DNA of 64,000 bases from Akebia trifoliata (GCA_017979445.1 CM030704.1:14429658-14493657); one strand, 5' to 3'. Positions 24,687 to 36,573 are shown, counted from the first letter of the stretch. The notes: a model not told the origin generated them from the letters alone. Translations and numbers: made by a program.

Positions 24687-27002
24687 TGTAAAACCCCGAG
24701 TTTTTAATTCGTATCTCGGGAAAAATAAATAATGGAATTTTGAGAAAATCTTGAAAGTGGGACTTAGGGGTAAAACTTTATGAGGTTTCTGATCATTTTA
24801 ATGGAATCTGACCTCACCATTAGATTCAAAATGATCGAAAAACATACTTTAGCCTGTAAGCACGCTCAAGTGCAAGTCCGAATAGAAAAGTTGTAAAATC
24901 GTCGATCATCGAGTCGGACTAGGCTAAAATAGTAACTTTTTGCTAGAGTAAGAATTATTAATATTTGATTACACTATTGGGGTCATAACGAAAAATTATT
25001 GAACATGGACTATTTATTTGTCATTTTTGAAACATAGAAAGTCGAATTATCGTCAAAAACGAAAATAACGTTAATTTTAGTGGTCACCTCAGGCCAAAAA
25101 TGTAAACTTTTGATAGAGATATAATTTATAGAAATTAACTACACCATTAGATCTGGAATGAAAAATTATGTAAAATAGAGTATTCATTCGTCACTTTTGG
25201 AGTCCGAACGGTCAAGTTATCGTCGATCGAAACAATAGGCGAAATATTGATTTCGTCCCAAATTTTATATAAATAAAATTTTAATTTTTTTTTAAACTTG
25301 TCTTTTTCAACCCGTCCAACAGCCAATGCAATTAAAATTTTTTATTTTTTTATTTTTTAAACTTCAAACTCGGATCCATGAAAAACGGCTCGCCGTCGTC
25401 GACTGACATAGAAGGGAGAAACGTCTGTAGCCGTATTCTCTACAAAACCCACCTAAATTCCTTTCGTTTTCTCATCTTTTTCACCCCGTATCGTCAAAAA
25501 ACAGTCGTATATATATACGGGAGTTTCGTAACTTCGACCTCAGATTTCATTCGTTTTGTGGTCAAACCGTCCTCCGCTGCAGAAGGGAGAAAGGACGACC
25601 ACATCGAGATCTTCGAAATCACCGGACTAACTTTGAAAATCAGTCATCTCGAACTTCGTTCCGTCTCCATTTTTGCACCAACTGTCTATATTTCCATGAA
25701 CGCACTTCGATCATCTCGCACAGAGATAGTAAGGAACTCTTAATTTCTATTAGTAATCGTAGATTGTAAAAATTGCATTTAGGATTTTATTAAAAGTTTG
25801 TGGTGAGTTTCCACAAATATAGAATTCAATCGATTATTTCAAATTCACGCCAGAACTTGCATATTTGATATGTTTAATTTTATTTTTAACAAATTATACG
25901 TGGGTAGGATATTTCAACGAGCTATTTCTGTCAGTTGGGTCCCACCGCTCAGACCCCGTTTTGATCTAAGGGTTGTACTTTTTTAATATTATTGATGAAA
26001 ATGAATTTAATAATTGAAAAAAAAATTTAATTTTCAATGAAATCAAATTGAGTTGATGAATATCAGAAAGTGGATATTTTGTTTGAAAGAATGAAAACGG
26101 TAAAAATCGAAAAAAGGGTATGAAACGGTAAAATGTCAGAGTCACACCCGAGGGGTGATGTCTGCATTTTACATTATTGTGTTGTGTGTAAGTTGGTGAA
26201 CGGATATCCAGGGATAATGTTACTGGTTGCATGTTTATTTACTTTCTGTTAACGCGAGGCGCTGTTTACTTTTCCGTTCTGTTATTTATTTTAGGCCGGT
26301 GGCCACAATTGCATGGTAAGAAACTGGATATCCATTTTTAACCCTGTAATGTTAATTTCTTATTTGTTTTCCAAATAAATTTCTTATTGATTTTCAAATA
26401 AAATAAATGATATGTATATGTAGCTATTTTGTGAACTGTTAAAGAGCTTGTGAATGCCTGAAGGGATAGTGCATCATATCATCAGGAGTGGTGTACTATC
26501 CTGAGATGTACGGTAGGGACCACCAAGCTCATACGTGGTATGGGATGCGTATAAGAGTGGAGTCACATTTGGAATCTGCGTTTATTCCTCTCTATCTTTA
26601 CCAGTGAACTTGTAATGTAAAGGTGGTCGTATACGAATGGTTTGTGTATTTAAGAACCACATACACGCCTGATAGGCTTAGACGAAGATGATTAGTCAGT
26701 GATCACTAACAATCTATAGTAGTCGAACGTTCTAACACATCGAAAAGAGACCCATTGCTTACGGTCATGTCAAACGGTCAGCCTGAGCCGGATAAATGGT
26801 CAACCAAGCGTGGTAAGTGCAGTGACCGGCCACAAAATCAGGAAATAAAAGCCAAGCGTGATGTATGTCATTTATCAGGTGCAGGTTGAACGCCTTAGAA
26901 TGCTAACATAAACAGAGGAGACCATGCCGAAATTTTGAGGTGCCACCTAGTACCTTGGGATCTGACATGGGGATTTGTATTAGCGTTTGGCGGGACGCCA
27001 CA
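24687..27002 (+). mobile_element. 3' LTR of the Tekay/Del-like element, with a 690-bp internal deletion
   Basis: This LTR of 2316 bp starts TGTAAAACCCCGAG and ends GACGCCACA. It is collinear with the 5' LTR except that the piece corresponding to about 18723-19420 is missing, the join lying near 26860 ('aaaagccaagcgtgatgtat'). Substitutions and small indels are scattered along the whole LTR, so the pair is not young. The palindromic TATA element is at 25506-25521. After the end, the family C unit resumes at 27003. Confidence 0.9.
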
Positions 27003-28107
27003 TTTTTGGTTATTAATATCTAGGATTGATCAATCCAAACATCTTTCTCCTTCAACTCTCACCCATATCTAATATAATTATAATTAGGTTTCAATCCAAA
27101 AACTTAACCTAGTTACTTGAACACAGAAGATTAAGTAATGAAAATTTGGAAACTTTCCACCCTTACAAAAATCAAAGATGCTTGTGAAATGAGTTTGAAA
27201 AAAACATTTTAGTTTTAATAAATACTAAATTAGATTCAATGGATTATCACTGAGCATTCCAAAATCGAAACATAGAAATTGTGAAGAGAACAATAAACAA
27301 AAAGGGATAAGCAAAAACACAAAGGAAATTGTGAAATCTGAAAACAATAATTAAATTTTATAGTAGGAAAAAAATGAACATATTGTACAAAAGATTAGTG
27401 TTATTAGAAAATAGGTGAACTAAAAAAAATGCACATCTAGAGTAACAACCATGTTCTTATTAACTAATAGATAGGGAACTACAATTGCATATAAGAAACT
27501 ACCACAATAAAAAATAAATAAAATACAAAATGAAAAAAAATAAAATAGAAAGAAAGAAAGAAATGTGTAGGCTCTCTAGGCTCTCAACATACATATCGGT
27601 ATCTGTTAGGTCCAGATATCCTTCATTACATTCCCATACAAAATTCCATAATATATGAAATTGTAAATATCAATATATATATATATATATAATGTCAGAA
27701 AGCTAGTTGATTGAGAAGGCTTTGGAAATGACCTAAGTAGGCAAATTAGTCTTTTGCAAAACTAGGTGAGACTTGGACAAGTCATGGCAATTTCATAAGA
27801 AATGAATATAACAAACAACACTAATTATGGTCATTATCAAAACCTTTTAAGGATTGGCTACTTCATATTTTATAAAATCGACAATCATTTTTATATTCAT
27901 TAAATACGTAGCATTTTTATAGTCATCCATATCATCTATTCAACTAACCCAAGTCATTTATTGTAATAAGCAAGTTGGAACCAAGTCTGTCCAACCATGA
28001 ACTGCACTTCATACTGGTTTTCTCAAAAGAGAATCTGGTGGGACTAAGTAAAACCACATATCCCATGACGAGGACTCAGAAGACCATATCGACCAGGTAA
28101 GATTTAC
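27003..28107. other. Unassigned AT-rich stretch after the 3' LTR
   Basis: The first 20 or so bases continue family C unit B; the rest has no match that I recognise in the window. It contains an (AT)n run near 27673-27691 and poly-A-rich parts. On the minus strand this is downstream of the MIP2 exon fragment and could be old intron sequence, but nothing in it shows that. Confidence 0.45.
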
Positions 28108-29050
28108 CTTTAATATGTGAAAGTTTGGACACAATGGAAGCCATTGCATCCCACCTATCTGTAAGAGTGCACAAATATATGCACTGCAGGGCACCATCAA
28201 CAGCTTCAACCTCATCCCTAGAAATACCATCAGTATGGAAATCCCTACACCTTTCCTCAATTACTGTCGAGCATATGTCCAACTTATTATCTGAAGCAAT
28301 CTCCTTCAACCACCTAACCAGAAATGAATCAGTTACCTGACTTTCAGAAGATGAGACCATAGCAGGAGACTTATTTAGCATAAAAGGGATGGTTGTCTCA
28401 CGTAATCTTTCCACTATCTTATACTCTTTGACTCGATTAAGCATCATTTTGAACTTCTCGTAGTCAGATAGTTCTTCCCACGCGACAAGACTCATGGTAA
28501 CATTGATTTTCGCATCAGTTTCATTCAAATAAATCAATTGGTACAAGTATGAGATGGACTCATGGAATGGCTGCAATTCCACAATTCCCTTACGACAGGC
28601 AAATTCCACCATATAGAGGCAATTGTCCAATTGCCCACTCGAACTATCAATATTCCTAGCCCTATTTTTGTACCACAAGGAAAGATCATCAACAGATGGC
28701 CAAACAAATGCTAAGCATTGTTTCACAATGGATTCAATTCTGATACAGATACTGATATTTTGATTCTTAGGCAATCTATCAATATGAGCTACCATTTTTT
28801 CACATTCAACCCAATCTTGGTCTTGTAGAGCAATGGTTGTTGGAGGAGATCTCCCAGGAAGGAGTTGTCCGTAAGTTTGAATGGAACAGTTTCAGGAATA
28901 GTAGCTAAAATGTCTAACATAAAAGGTGCCAATGAATATGGATGACGCTTGAAAAGAAGGTTTAGTTTCCCAATTTTTCCCACTTACAGCAGCTTCATTG
29001 AGAGGAACAATCTTGAATTTGTTGTATTCGTGCACATAAAACCTACACCA
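28108..29050 (-). pseudogene. MIP2: Broken exon of a MIP2 (MAG2-interacting protein 2; NBAS/Sec39-like) gene
   Basis: The minus-strand reading resembles the middle of plant MIP2, the Sec39-domain subunit of the DSL1-type tethering complex (with MAG2 and MIP1) that catches Golgi-to-ER vesicles at the ER. Recognisable stretches are LLFKRHPYSLAPFMLDILA, SLWYKNRARNIDS, QLDNCLYMVEFACRKGI, NVTMSLVAWEELSDYEKFKM and DSFLVRWLKEIASDNKLDIC. A 239-residue frame (28076-28795) is open. Upstream, a missing base near 28881 (after ETVPF) shifts the frame, and around 28985 a few codons before GKIGKLN seem lost with one extra base. The exon may end at 28108, where AAAG is followed by GTAAAT, a plausible donor. 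No further exons are visible and the family is normally over 2000 residues, so this is a fragment. Assignment is from memory of the family. Confidence 0.72.
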
Positions 29051-31407
29051 ATTTGTATCAACAAATACATACCTTGACAAGTACAATTGTATAAGCAACA
29101 TCCAGTGATAAATCATCAGGAAGGAAGCGTTACAACAGATAAAATTGACGAGAGTAATTCGTACAACTTTCAAAGCCATACAATCTTACAATGTTAGATT
29201 TGATTGATTATCCTTTATGTTATATTCATTGATTGCCCATCTACTATGCTATGATCTCGATAGATATATTTTAAAATGTGCTTGCTTTGATCTTGATCTC
29301 GATGTTATAAATTGTGTATTCTCTAATTAGTTTTATATGACATCCATATGTTGATGGATTGATGGTTTGATCTGGCCCATGGGCCCATTTATTTGAAAAA
29401 AATACTCGGGCACACCCCACCCTATTTGGCACACACCACTAGCACGTTTGTTTTGTTGCATTGCACGCTTGCATGTCCCTTATAGCCGACGTGGCACTAG
29501 TGTATGGCCCAGTCTCCTCGTGAGATGCGACGTCATGCATGAAAATCACAACTCCAGTCACGTACCTTTATGGTATATAAAACTGGGGCATCAGTACCGT
29601 TTGATCAGGTGATACTGAAAGGTATATCGATGTACCTAGGTTGGAGCGACCTGAGCTTTTGTCCTAAGCCGCAAAGTCACATGTCCCGATCGCCAACCCT
29701 AGACTCGTACTTATACGGTATATCAAAGTTCACCAATTGTACTTCTTGGTCAAAATCAGTGCTTAAGCGAGATCCTGCCCCCGCTGTATCCTACTGTATG
29801 ATGGGGATAGACAACGTCTATTCTAGACGAGAGGTATTTAAGTAGGCCCTTGCTTAACATCGTGCGCCACCTTTCAACTGGGGATTAAACTGACTACTTT
29901 TTGACTTTAGAGATTTGAGTTGGAGTCTTAGATTATCACCTATACGGTATATCAAACCAAGTCACCACGTATCGAGAGGTCTATAGGTGCACTTGGGCAA
30001 GGGTCGCCAGATGAATTGTATTGTACGTAGTAAACCTAGAGTCTAGAAATCTCTCTTATAGGTCACGACTATAATTTATCATGGGTGCTCCCGGGTTGCT
30101 TGTTGTAATGGACCTTACAAATGATGAGATTAGGAATGTACAATTTTGTCCTCAAGGATCAATCTTTTCTGTTTAACCTGATCACTAAGTGCACCAACCC
30201 AATAAAGAATCCATTTTAAATTAGGCAATGGTGCATAATGATCCAGTCCATCTTGATCCAATGATCATAGTGGGCCGGACCATTTAAATCAGAATGGAAT
30301 TCAAACTCTTTGCTAATTCGGGTTTCAACCCATTTTAAAAGAAGAGAAATGTTTTCCAAAATAAAAATGTTTTCCAAAAGAAAAGAAAATGAAGGAAAAA
30401 TGATTTACAAAAAATCTATTTTTTGCATGGATCTTGAAAAATTATTAAAATATACTTTTTAAAAAAGAAAATGATTGTAAAAAATAATCAGATTTGTGAA
30501 AGTTTTTATTCAATGAAAACATTATTTGTCATGCCATAAAATTATTTTCCTTTTGAATAATCATTGCATGAATTAATTTTTTAATGGATTGGTGTACAGA
30601 ATTCAATAAAATCTCAGGATTCATTAAAATGTTATCAAGGGGGTAACACTGAAACTGGTTAAATTCACCTTCAATGAGGTTTAAGGGTTATCATTGTACC
30701 TAAGCTCAAACGTCTACTGTCTTGCTAGAGTCATTAGAACGAACGTCAACACTAAGTAAATCGTTAGAAATGACCCCAAAATCTCTCAAAATTACACAGT
30801 GCTTCAGTCCTGCTGGTAGCAAGAATTGTCTCAAGTCTATAGTCTGTAATCAAGCCCGTTTTGGGTACTTGTCTTGAGTTTTCATGAGTCATTTGGGCTA
30901 GCTCAAATTCAATTTTTTTATCAATTCAGCAAAGTCATGTTTTCTTTAGATCGAGTCTACTTTTGTTGAGCCGAGTTAGTTTGTCAAGTCTAGAACGGCG
31001 TCTGTCGCCCCATTTGAATAAATGAAATTTCTGAATACCTCGAACGCATTAACGAATTAACTAATAAAATGATTTCAAGGAGATAAATGTCTTGCTTGAC
31101 CTCTAATCAAGGAAGTAAAGGTCATTGACTTTAGAACAAAAAATAATTCCTAAACAGATTCAAATAGAAATCATCTGATCCCTAAAGGAACATGAGGGGA
31201 TAATGAATTTACTCAGAAATTTTAAAAGACTTGTTCACGTGGTCTGATGAGGATATGTTAGGTGCAATATTGGGTGTTGTCTGACATGGAATAGATACTC
31301 GTTCAATGAAATGGAAATACTAATGAAATCAAATAAGATGTTACAAAATGTATCAGTGTTGGACTTTTCAACATGGTAAAGCTCCCATAACAGATTACTA
31401 TTCTTAA

Positions 31408-31975
31408 ACCAATGGAAAAGTTGAAGCAACCAATAAAAATCTCAAGACAAACTTCAGGAAAATGTGTCGATTGCACCAGGATTGGTTAGAGAAGTTACTA
31501 TTCACACTGGGGGCACATTGTACAGCAATACAGTCTTCCATTGGCGCTATTCCCTACTCTCTATTGTATGATATGGAGGTTGTCTTACCTGTTGAAATAG
31601 AAATCCCATATCTCAAGGTCTTGATGGAAAGTCAATTGCTAAAAGTAGACTAGGCTCGTCATTGGGTACGAAGAGCTAAGTTTGATTGAAGAAAAATAAC
31701 CTAGACTTTTATACCATGTGCAAACTTATCAGAGAAAAGTCACTCGCACTTTTGACAAAAAGGTCAAAGCTTGTCACTTACAAGTCAGGGATTTGGTACT
31801 CAAAGAGAATCGGGTACTTATTTTTGACCCTAGAGGGAATTTCAAACCAAATTGAGGAGGTCCATTCATTATCAAAGAAATATTATCTGGAAAAACTGTC
31901 CGACTTCAAGATCATGATGGAATCGAATTACCAAAACCAACCAACCTTGATCAGATCAAGCGGTACTACATTTAA
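31408..31975 (+). pseudogene. pol: Integrase C-terminus of an Ogre/Tat-like element (left arm)
   Basis: An open stretch from 31408 reads TNGKVEATNKNLKT, with the catalytic Glu of the integrase core, followed by IPYSLLYDMEVVLPVEIEI and ending in a TAG near 31653. After frame changes, the last part is open again from 31856 (GGPFIIKEILSGKTVRLQ) to the natural TAA at 31973-31975. Just before it, a TGA at 31853-31855 stands where the right-arm copy has TGG. These phrases are typical of Tat-lineage integrase tails. Upstream of 31408 the catalytic Asp region is no longer readable in this arm. The piece cannot act as an integrase. Confidence 0.85.
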
Positions 31976-32116
31976 GGAAGCCATCTTTGGCCAAATCAAT
32001 TTTCCTGCTACCTAGTTCAATATTTTCTTTCTCAGTCTTTTGCGGTCTTTTTCAAAAAGTAGAATACCTTTTCCTTTCTCATCCCGATCATCTAACCCAA
32101 GGGAGGTAAAAATTCG

Positions 32117-32165
32117 AACTACGGGATATGTAGGAAACCTAAGAAGTTAATTCAGGCCGCATCAA
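32117..32165 (+). mobile_element. Conserved 3' untranslated motif of Tat elements
   Basis: The phrase 'cgaactacgggatatgtagg', about 140 bp downstream of the pol stop, resembles a short 3' untranslated motif often seen in Ogre/Tat elements. It supports assigning the region from 31.4 to 36.57 kb to one Tat element ending in the family B LTR. The equivalent part of the right arm is not obvious. Confidence 0.5.
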
Positions 32166-32419
32166 AATAAAAAAACATAGATTCCCTCACAAAAAAAAAA
32201 TTACCAGAATAGGAAATAAAATTCAAAGAAAAAAAATAATTGAAAAGAAATGTCACACACAAGGGGCATTTGAATTTTTGAGCCTCAAAATTCCTTTCTT
32301 TTTATGCTCAATCCTAAGCTATGAAAATCCTCTTAAGTACAGTGTGAAAAAGTCAAGGAATGTAGCAAATCATGGTCAGATAATAACTCCAGAAGTTCAA
32401 AAATGAAGAAAAAGAAAAA

Positions 32420-32800
32420 TGGAGCCTGCTAGGTTGAAGATCCAAAAGGGCGGCTTACGCAAAAATTAAGGCAAACTCGCAAGGCTGAAAATCTGAAAGG
32501 ACGATCTTGACAACAATTAGAGCAAAGAAAAAAATCTGCTAAGTTGAAAGCCTGAAAGGGTGGCTTAGGCAAAAATTAAGGCTAGCTCACAAGGTTGAAA
32601 ATCCGAAAGGACGACTTTGACAACAATAAAAAAAAAGAGCTCGCTAGATCAAAAACCTGAAAAGGCGATCTAGGAAAAAGCTAGAGTATGCTCGCTAGTT
32701 TGAAAACCTTGAAGGGCAATTTAGACAAAAGTTAGAGCAACAAAAAAAAATAGAAGAAAACCTCCATAAAGTCGAAAAGTTAAAAGGGTGGTCCGAGCCA
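32420..32800 (+). repeat. Diverged tandem repeat in the Tat 3' untranslated region (left arm)
   Basis: About six diverged units carry the pattern 'aaggttgaaaatccgaaagg' followed by an acidic, A-rich spacer. The inverted copy at 42060-42540 shows the same pattern as 'ccttttcaggttttcaactt'. Such short tandem units after pol are common in Tat-lineage elements. No protein is suggested. Confidence 0.75.
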
Positions 32801-32849
32801 CCAAGTTTCAGTACCCAGCTTAAACCAAGCAAAGACTCAGAAGTCACGA

Positions 32850-33275
32850 GCATCGTCTACGATTAATTTGAAAATTTTCTACTTCTCTAAGTGAACCAAG
32901 AGGGAAAATGGGGGATTTTACAATAAATCTCAAAAAGAATATTCTTTGTTCCCTTGAGCCTGACTCAAAACCTTCAATGTAAAAAGTTAAAATTAAAAGT
33001 TGAATCTTTATTACGCTTGTGGTAATCAAATATTTCAAACCTTCATAACATGGGACACTTTTTTTTCATAGTATGTAGTTTTTCCCCTTATACTAGGGGT
33101 ATTTTTTAAAAAAAAATTGTGTTCAATTATCTCCAGTGCAATGTTTCTTGTCAAATTAAGGGTATTTTTATTCTCAAACCTGATCAATGTTAATCCTAAA
33201 GGACAATGGGAATCCCAGATTCAAGGTTACCCTCTTGATAGCAATTTTTTGAAAATCCCTGAAGTTCAGAGAAAA
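32850..33275 (+). other. Last part of the left arm
   Basis: The sequence is non-coding and matches 41625-42040 inverted, with interruptions. The match fades after 'aaaatccctgaag' at about 33270, which sets the inner edge of the arm. Confidence 0.6.
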
Positions 33276-33459
33276 TTAAAAATTCAGGTTTTAAGTTCAT
33301 AAAATTTTTTAAAAAAATCTTGAGGTTTAAACAGAAGCGTTTCTAATCTCATATTTGATTTTGCCCAGATATTAACTCATTACCCTTTCACCTAAAATAG
33401 GAGATAGGGTATCCTCTCTTTTCCAGTTTCATTCGTTCTTTCTCAGATTTATTCAATCT

Positions 33460-34236
33460 TGCTCAGTTACCGTTGAGGGTTATCTCGAATTTTGTTTAGA
33501 TGTCGTCGAGGGTTATCTCGGATTTTGCTCATATGTCATCGAGGATTATCTCAAATTCTGCTCAGTTACCCCCAGGGTTTTCTTGGATTTTGCTCAGATG
33601 TTGCCGACGGTTACCTCGAATTTTGTTAAGATGCCGTCGAGGGTTATCTCGGATTTTGCCCAGTTGTCATCAAGGATTTTCTTGGATTTTGTTTAGATGC
33701 CGCTGAGGGTTATCTCGGATTTTACTCAGTTGCTGCTAAGGGTTTTCTTGGATTTTGCTTAGTTGCCACCAAAGGTTCTCTTGGATTTTGCTCAGATGCC
33801 ACCGAGGGTTATCTCGAATTTTACTCAGTTGCCGCTGAGGGTTATCCCGGATTTTGCTCAATTGCCGCCAAGGGTTTTGTGGATTTTGCTCAATAGTCGC
33901 CAAGGATTTTCTTGGATTTTGCTTAGATGCCGTTGAGGGTTATCTCGAATTTTGCTCAGATGCCGTCGAGGGTTATCTCGGATTTTGCTCAGTTGCTACC
34001 AAGGGTTTTCTTGGATTTTGCTCAGATACCGTTGAGGGCTATCTCGGATTATGCTCAACTAGTTACCACCGAGGGTTTTCTCGAATTTTACTCAGCCAGT
34101 CGTCACCGAGGGTTTTCTCGGATTATGCTCAGCCAGTTGCCGCCGAGGGTTTTCTAAGATTATGCTCAGCCAGTTACCATCGAGGGTTTTCTTAGATTAA
34201 TCTCAGCCAAATGCCGCCGAGGATTTTCTCGGATTT
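33460..34236 (+). repeat. 33-bp tandem array (11-codon period)
   Basis: More than twenty imperfect copies of a unit like 'gagggttatctcggattttg' plus 'ctcagatgccgtc' follow one another. Early copies have a 33-bp period (for example around 33500-33560). Toward the end (34050-34200) the unit lengthens to about 37 bp with an added 'ccag'. Because 33 is a multiple of three, open frames of repeated 11-residue units arise on the plus strand (33500-33706, 33854-34195), but they carry no known motif. It lies in the 3' untranslated region before the family B 3' LTR. Confidence 0.88.
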
Positions 34237-34257
34237 TGCTCAGATTTTACTCAGATA

Positions 34258-34706
34258 GTTCATTACTTTTTCACCCCGAGTAGGTAAAGTAGAACTCCCA
34301 GAAAATTAGTCCACTACTCTTTCACCCTAAGTAGGTAGAGTATGACTCCTAGAAAAATTGTTCATTACTCTTTCACCCTGAGTAGGTAGAGTAGAACTCT
34401 CAGAAAAATAGTTCATTACTTTTTCCCCCCGAGTAGGTAGAGTAGAACTCTCAGAAAAATAGTTCATTACTCTTTCACCCCGAGTAGGTAGAGTAGAACT
34501 CCTAGAAAAATAGTTCATTACTCTTTCACCCCGAGTAGGTAGAGTAGAACTCTCAAAAAAATAGTTCATGACTCTTTCATCCCGAGTACGTAAAGTATAA
34601 CTCTCAGAAAATTAGTTCATTACTCTCTCACCCCGAGTAGGTAGAGTAGGACTCTAGAAAAAAACATTGTTCATTACTCTTTCACCTAGTGTAGATAGAG
34701 TAAGAC
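34258..34706 (+). repeat. 51-bp tandem array (17-codon period)
   Basis: Eight to nine copies of a 51-bp unit ('ttcattactctttcaccccg' then 'agtaggtagagtagaact') sit directly after the 33-bp array. The minus strand is open across four units (34327-34569) as a repeat of MNYFSESSTLPTRGERV-like units, a result of the 17-codon period. The repeats are contiguous without unique spacers. Confidence 0.88.
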
Positions 34707-35049
34707 ATTCAACTTTTACTTAGATTTTACTTAATTTATGCTCAGACCTAGCTTAAACCATCTATGAGATTTATCTTAGATTTTGAATACACACAATTGC
34801 GCATTTTTAGTTAAGGAGAACTTTTTAAAATTCAAGGATCTCACGCTGTTAGTGAGAGTTCGTGTTCAAGGACCTGACAACGTTTTAGCTCGAAAAGATA
34901 TTTACCCTCAAGGATCCGAATGTCCCGACGAATTGCTAAATCAGGTTGCAAAATGAACTATCACTAGCTTTGGCATTCGGATATCACATTATCTACCAAA
35001 ATAGATTTGCTATCTACTTTACTTCAACTCTCTGCCAAAGAAGAGCATC
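34707..35049 (+). other. Tail of the Tat internal region before the 3' LTR
   Basis: This stretch is non-coding and ends 'gccaaagaagagcatc' directly before the LTR start. The purine-rich end is a weak candidate for the polypurine tract. I see nothing else. Confidence 0.5.
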
Positions 35050-36573
35050 TGTAGACATCCCATTTTTGCACTCGCCTAATTAATCAACTCGTCAATCCGA
35101 TCGCGATGATTCCCAATGATGGATGATATTCTAATTTTTTTTGTTTGTTACTAAATATGTTTCAGAAATTCAAATGAGGTATTTCAAACTAACAAAATTG
35201 TAGAAACCATGCTACGCTAGGAAAATATAATCTTAAAAATATAGAACTCATCATCTTGCAGAGAAAAAGAAGTTTCACGATAAAAATCACTAAAAAATGA
35301 CAAAATTACCAAAATACTCTAACATCAAAACATCCTTAGAGCCCCTCTTACTCTTAGGGAAACCCATTTGAACATATAAAATAACAAAATGAAATCAAAT
35401 AAATCATTTCGCCAATTTTAACCAAATTCGACAAAATTATGAAAATGCCCCTCATAAGTGTTGACCATCATTTCATGTCAAAAAATTTCATAAGTGACAC
35501 AAACCAATAATCCTATTGAATTCCTTACGAAAAATCAATTCCAAAACATCCCGAAACATCGAAAATCGACTTAAAATGCAAAAATTCTCTTCGAGGGTGT
35601 AAAAATTTTTAAATTTAAAATTAATAAATAAAATATTAATTAATATAAAGTAAAACTTTAATAAAATTTATTTAAAAATCTAAACCAAGTCAATCTTATA
35701 AAACTTGAGTCAAAACCCTCATTAAAACCCTAATCTAAATAAACCAAGTCAATCTCATAAGACACCCTAATTAAAACTCTAATCTAAAGAAATCAAGTTA
35801 ATCTCATAAGACTCAAGTCAAAATCCTAATTAAAATCCTAATCTAAAAAGATCAAGTCAATCTCATAAGAATAAAGTCAAAATCCTAATTTATCTTATTG
35901 AAAAGAAACCTAATCAAACACGAACTCTACCAAAAAACTCTATAAATAGAGAATCTCCACAACCTAATTTCGCAGGTCAAAGAAAATCCTAGAAAAAGTA
36001 GGTCAAAAAGTCCACCTAGCCTTCCCTAAACCCTGATTTTGAAGCCCTAACTCCCTACTTATCATGCAAACCCTAGGATTTGTAGAAAAACTTCTAAAAA
36101 CTCTCCAAAAAAATACTTAGAAATTCATCAATAAATTTAAGAAACCCTCAGATCTAAGAAGGAGGTAATTCATCTTAGAGATTTTAAGCGGATCAAATAA
36201 TAGAAACGAAGCGAGGAGTATCTTACGAAGAACCATTCTACCAGTTCTGAGGGAACAAATTGTTGCGATCGTATAGGTATATTTTCTTTTTTATCTTTTT
36301 TATTTTATTTTTATTTTTTTATTTTAGGTTTTTTTTAGCAATGTAATCTTCTTAAGAAATAGCAGAGACCGACATTTACCGGGCGGGGTGGGTGCCTAAC
36401 ACCTTTCAACCCCGTCATGTGATCCTCAGACTTTGTTTCTTTTGTAGATTAGTTATTTTTATCCATCATGAGTTAATATGCTCGGTTCCTAGACCGTAAT
36501 AACTAGGTGGCGACTCCTAAGCCTAAAAAGTCAAAAGTGGATCCGCACATCCTGTGGATCGAGGGCGCTTTCA
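35050..36573 (+). mobile_element. 3' LTR of family B (Ogre/Tat-like)
   Basis: The 1524-bp LTR runs from TGTAGACATCCC to GAGGGCGCTTTCA and matches the solo LTR at 5964-7603 at both ends. Because Tat internal sequence (integrase tail, 3' untranslated tandem arrays) lies upstream on the same strand and no primer site follows its end, I read it as a 3' LTR. The 5' LTR of this element is not adjacent; the element is truncated at its left within or before the left arm. Confidence 0.87.

Larger units (their letters stand above)
16252..27002 (+). mobile_element. Tekay/Del-like Ty3/gypsy complex (pol tail, LTR, gag-pol, LTR)
   Basis: The order is partial internal region, LTR, primer site, gag, protease, RT, RNase H, integrase, chromodomain, polypurine tract and LTR. 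Integrase after RT defines Ty3/gypsy. The chromodomain-like tail, the Gly/Arg-rich gag start, the initiator tRNA-Met site and the long LTRs point to the Tekay/Del chromovirus clade. The whole complex is inserted in family C unit B. No target-site duplication can be expected because the left end is truncated. It is non-autonomous through numerous stops and active-site losses. Confidence 0.88.
29192..33275 (+). repeat. Left arm of a large inverted repeat (Ogre/Tat-derived)
   Basis: This block is matched in inverted orientation by 41625-45910. Matching landmarks along it: 'gatctcgatagatat' near 29255 against 45855-45880; 'caactccagtcacgtacc' near 29550 against 45580; 'ttctagacgagaggt' near 29820 against 45290; the integrase end (31408-31975) against 42838-43620; and 'tctccagtgcaatgtttc' near 33130 against 41760. 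The first 2 kb (to about 31.2 kb) is non-coding and I cannot classify it. The last part is the integrase end and 3' untranslated region of a Tat element. The arms differ by many substitutions and small indels. Confidence 0.85.

Noticed and set aside
16252..27002. An intact, autonomous retrotransposon
   Set aside because: Numerous in-frame stops, at least three frameshifts and loss of protease and integrase catalytic residues exclude it.
28076..28795. A functional MIP2 gene
   Set aside because: The upstream part is frameshifted, the visible reading covers only a small part of a protein normally over 2000 residues long, and no adjacent exons are seen.
33460..34706. CRISPR-like appearance of the 33-bp and 51-bp repeats
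   Set aside because: The units are contiguous, degenerate and without unique spacers. The context is a plant retrotransposon and no cas gene is present.
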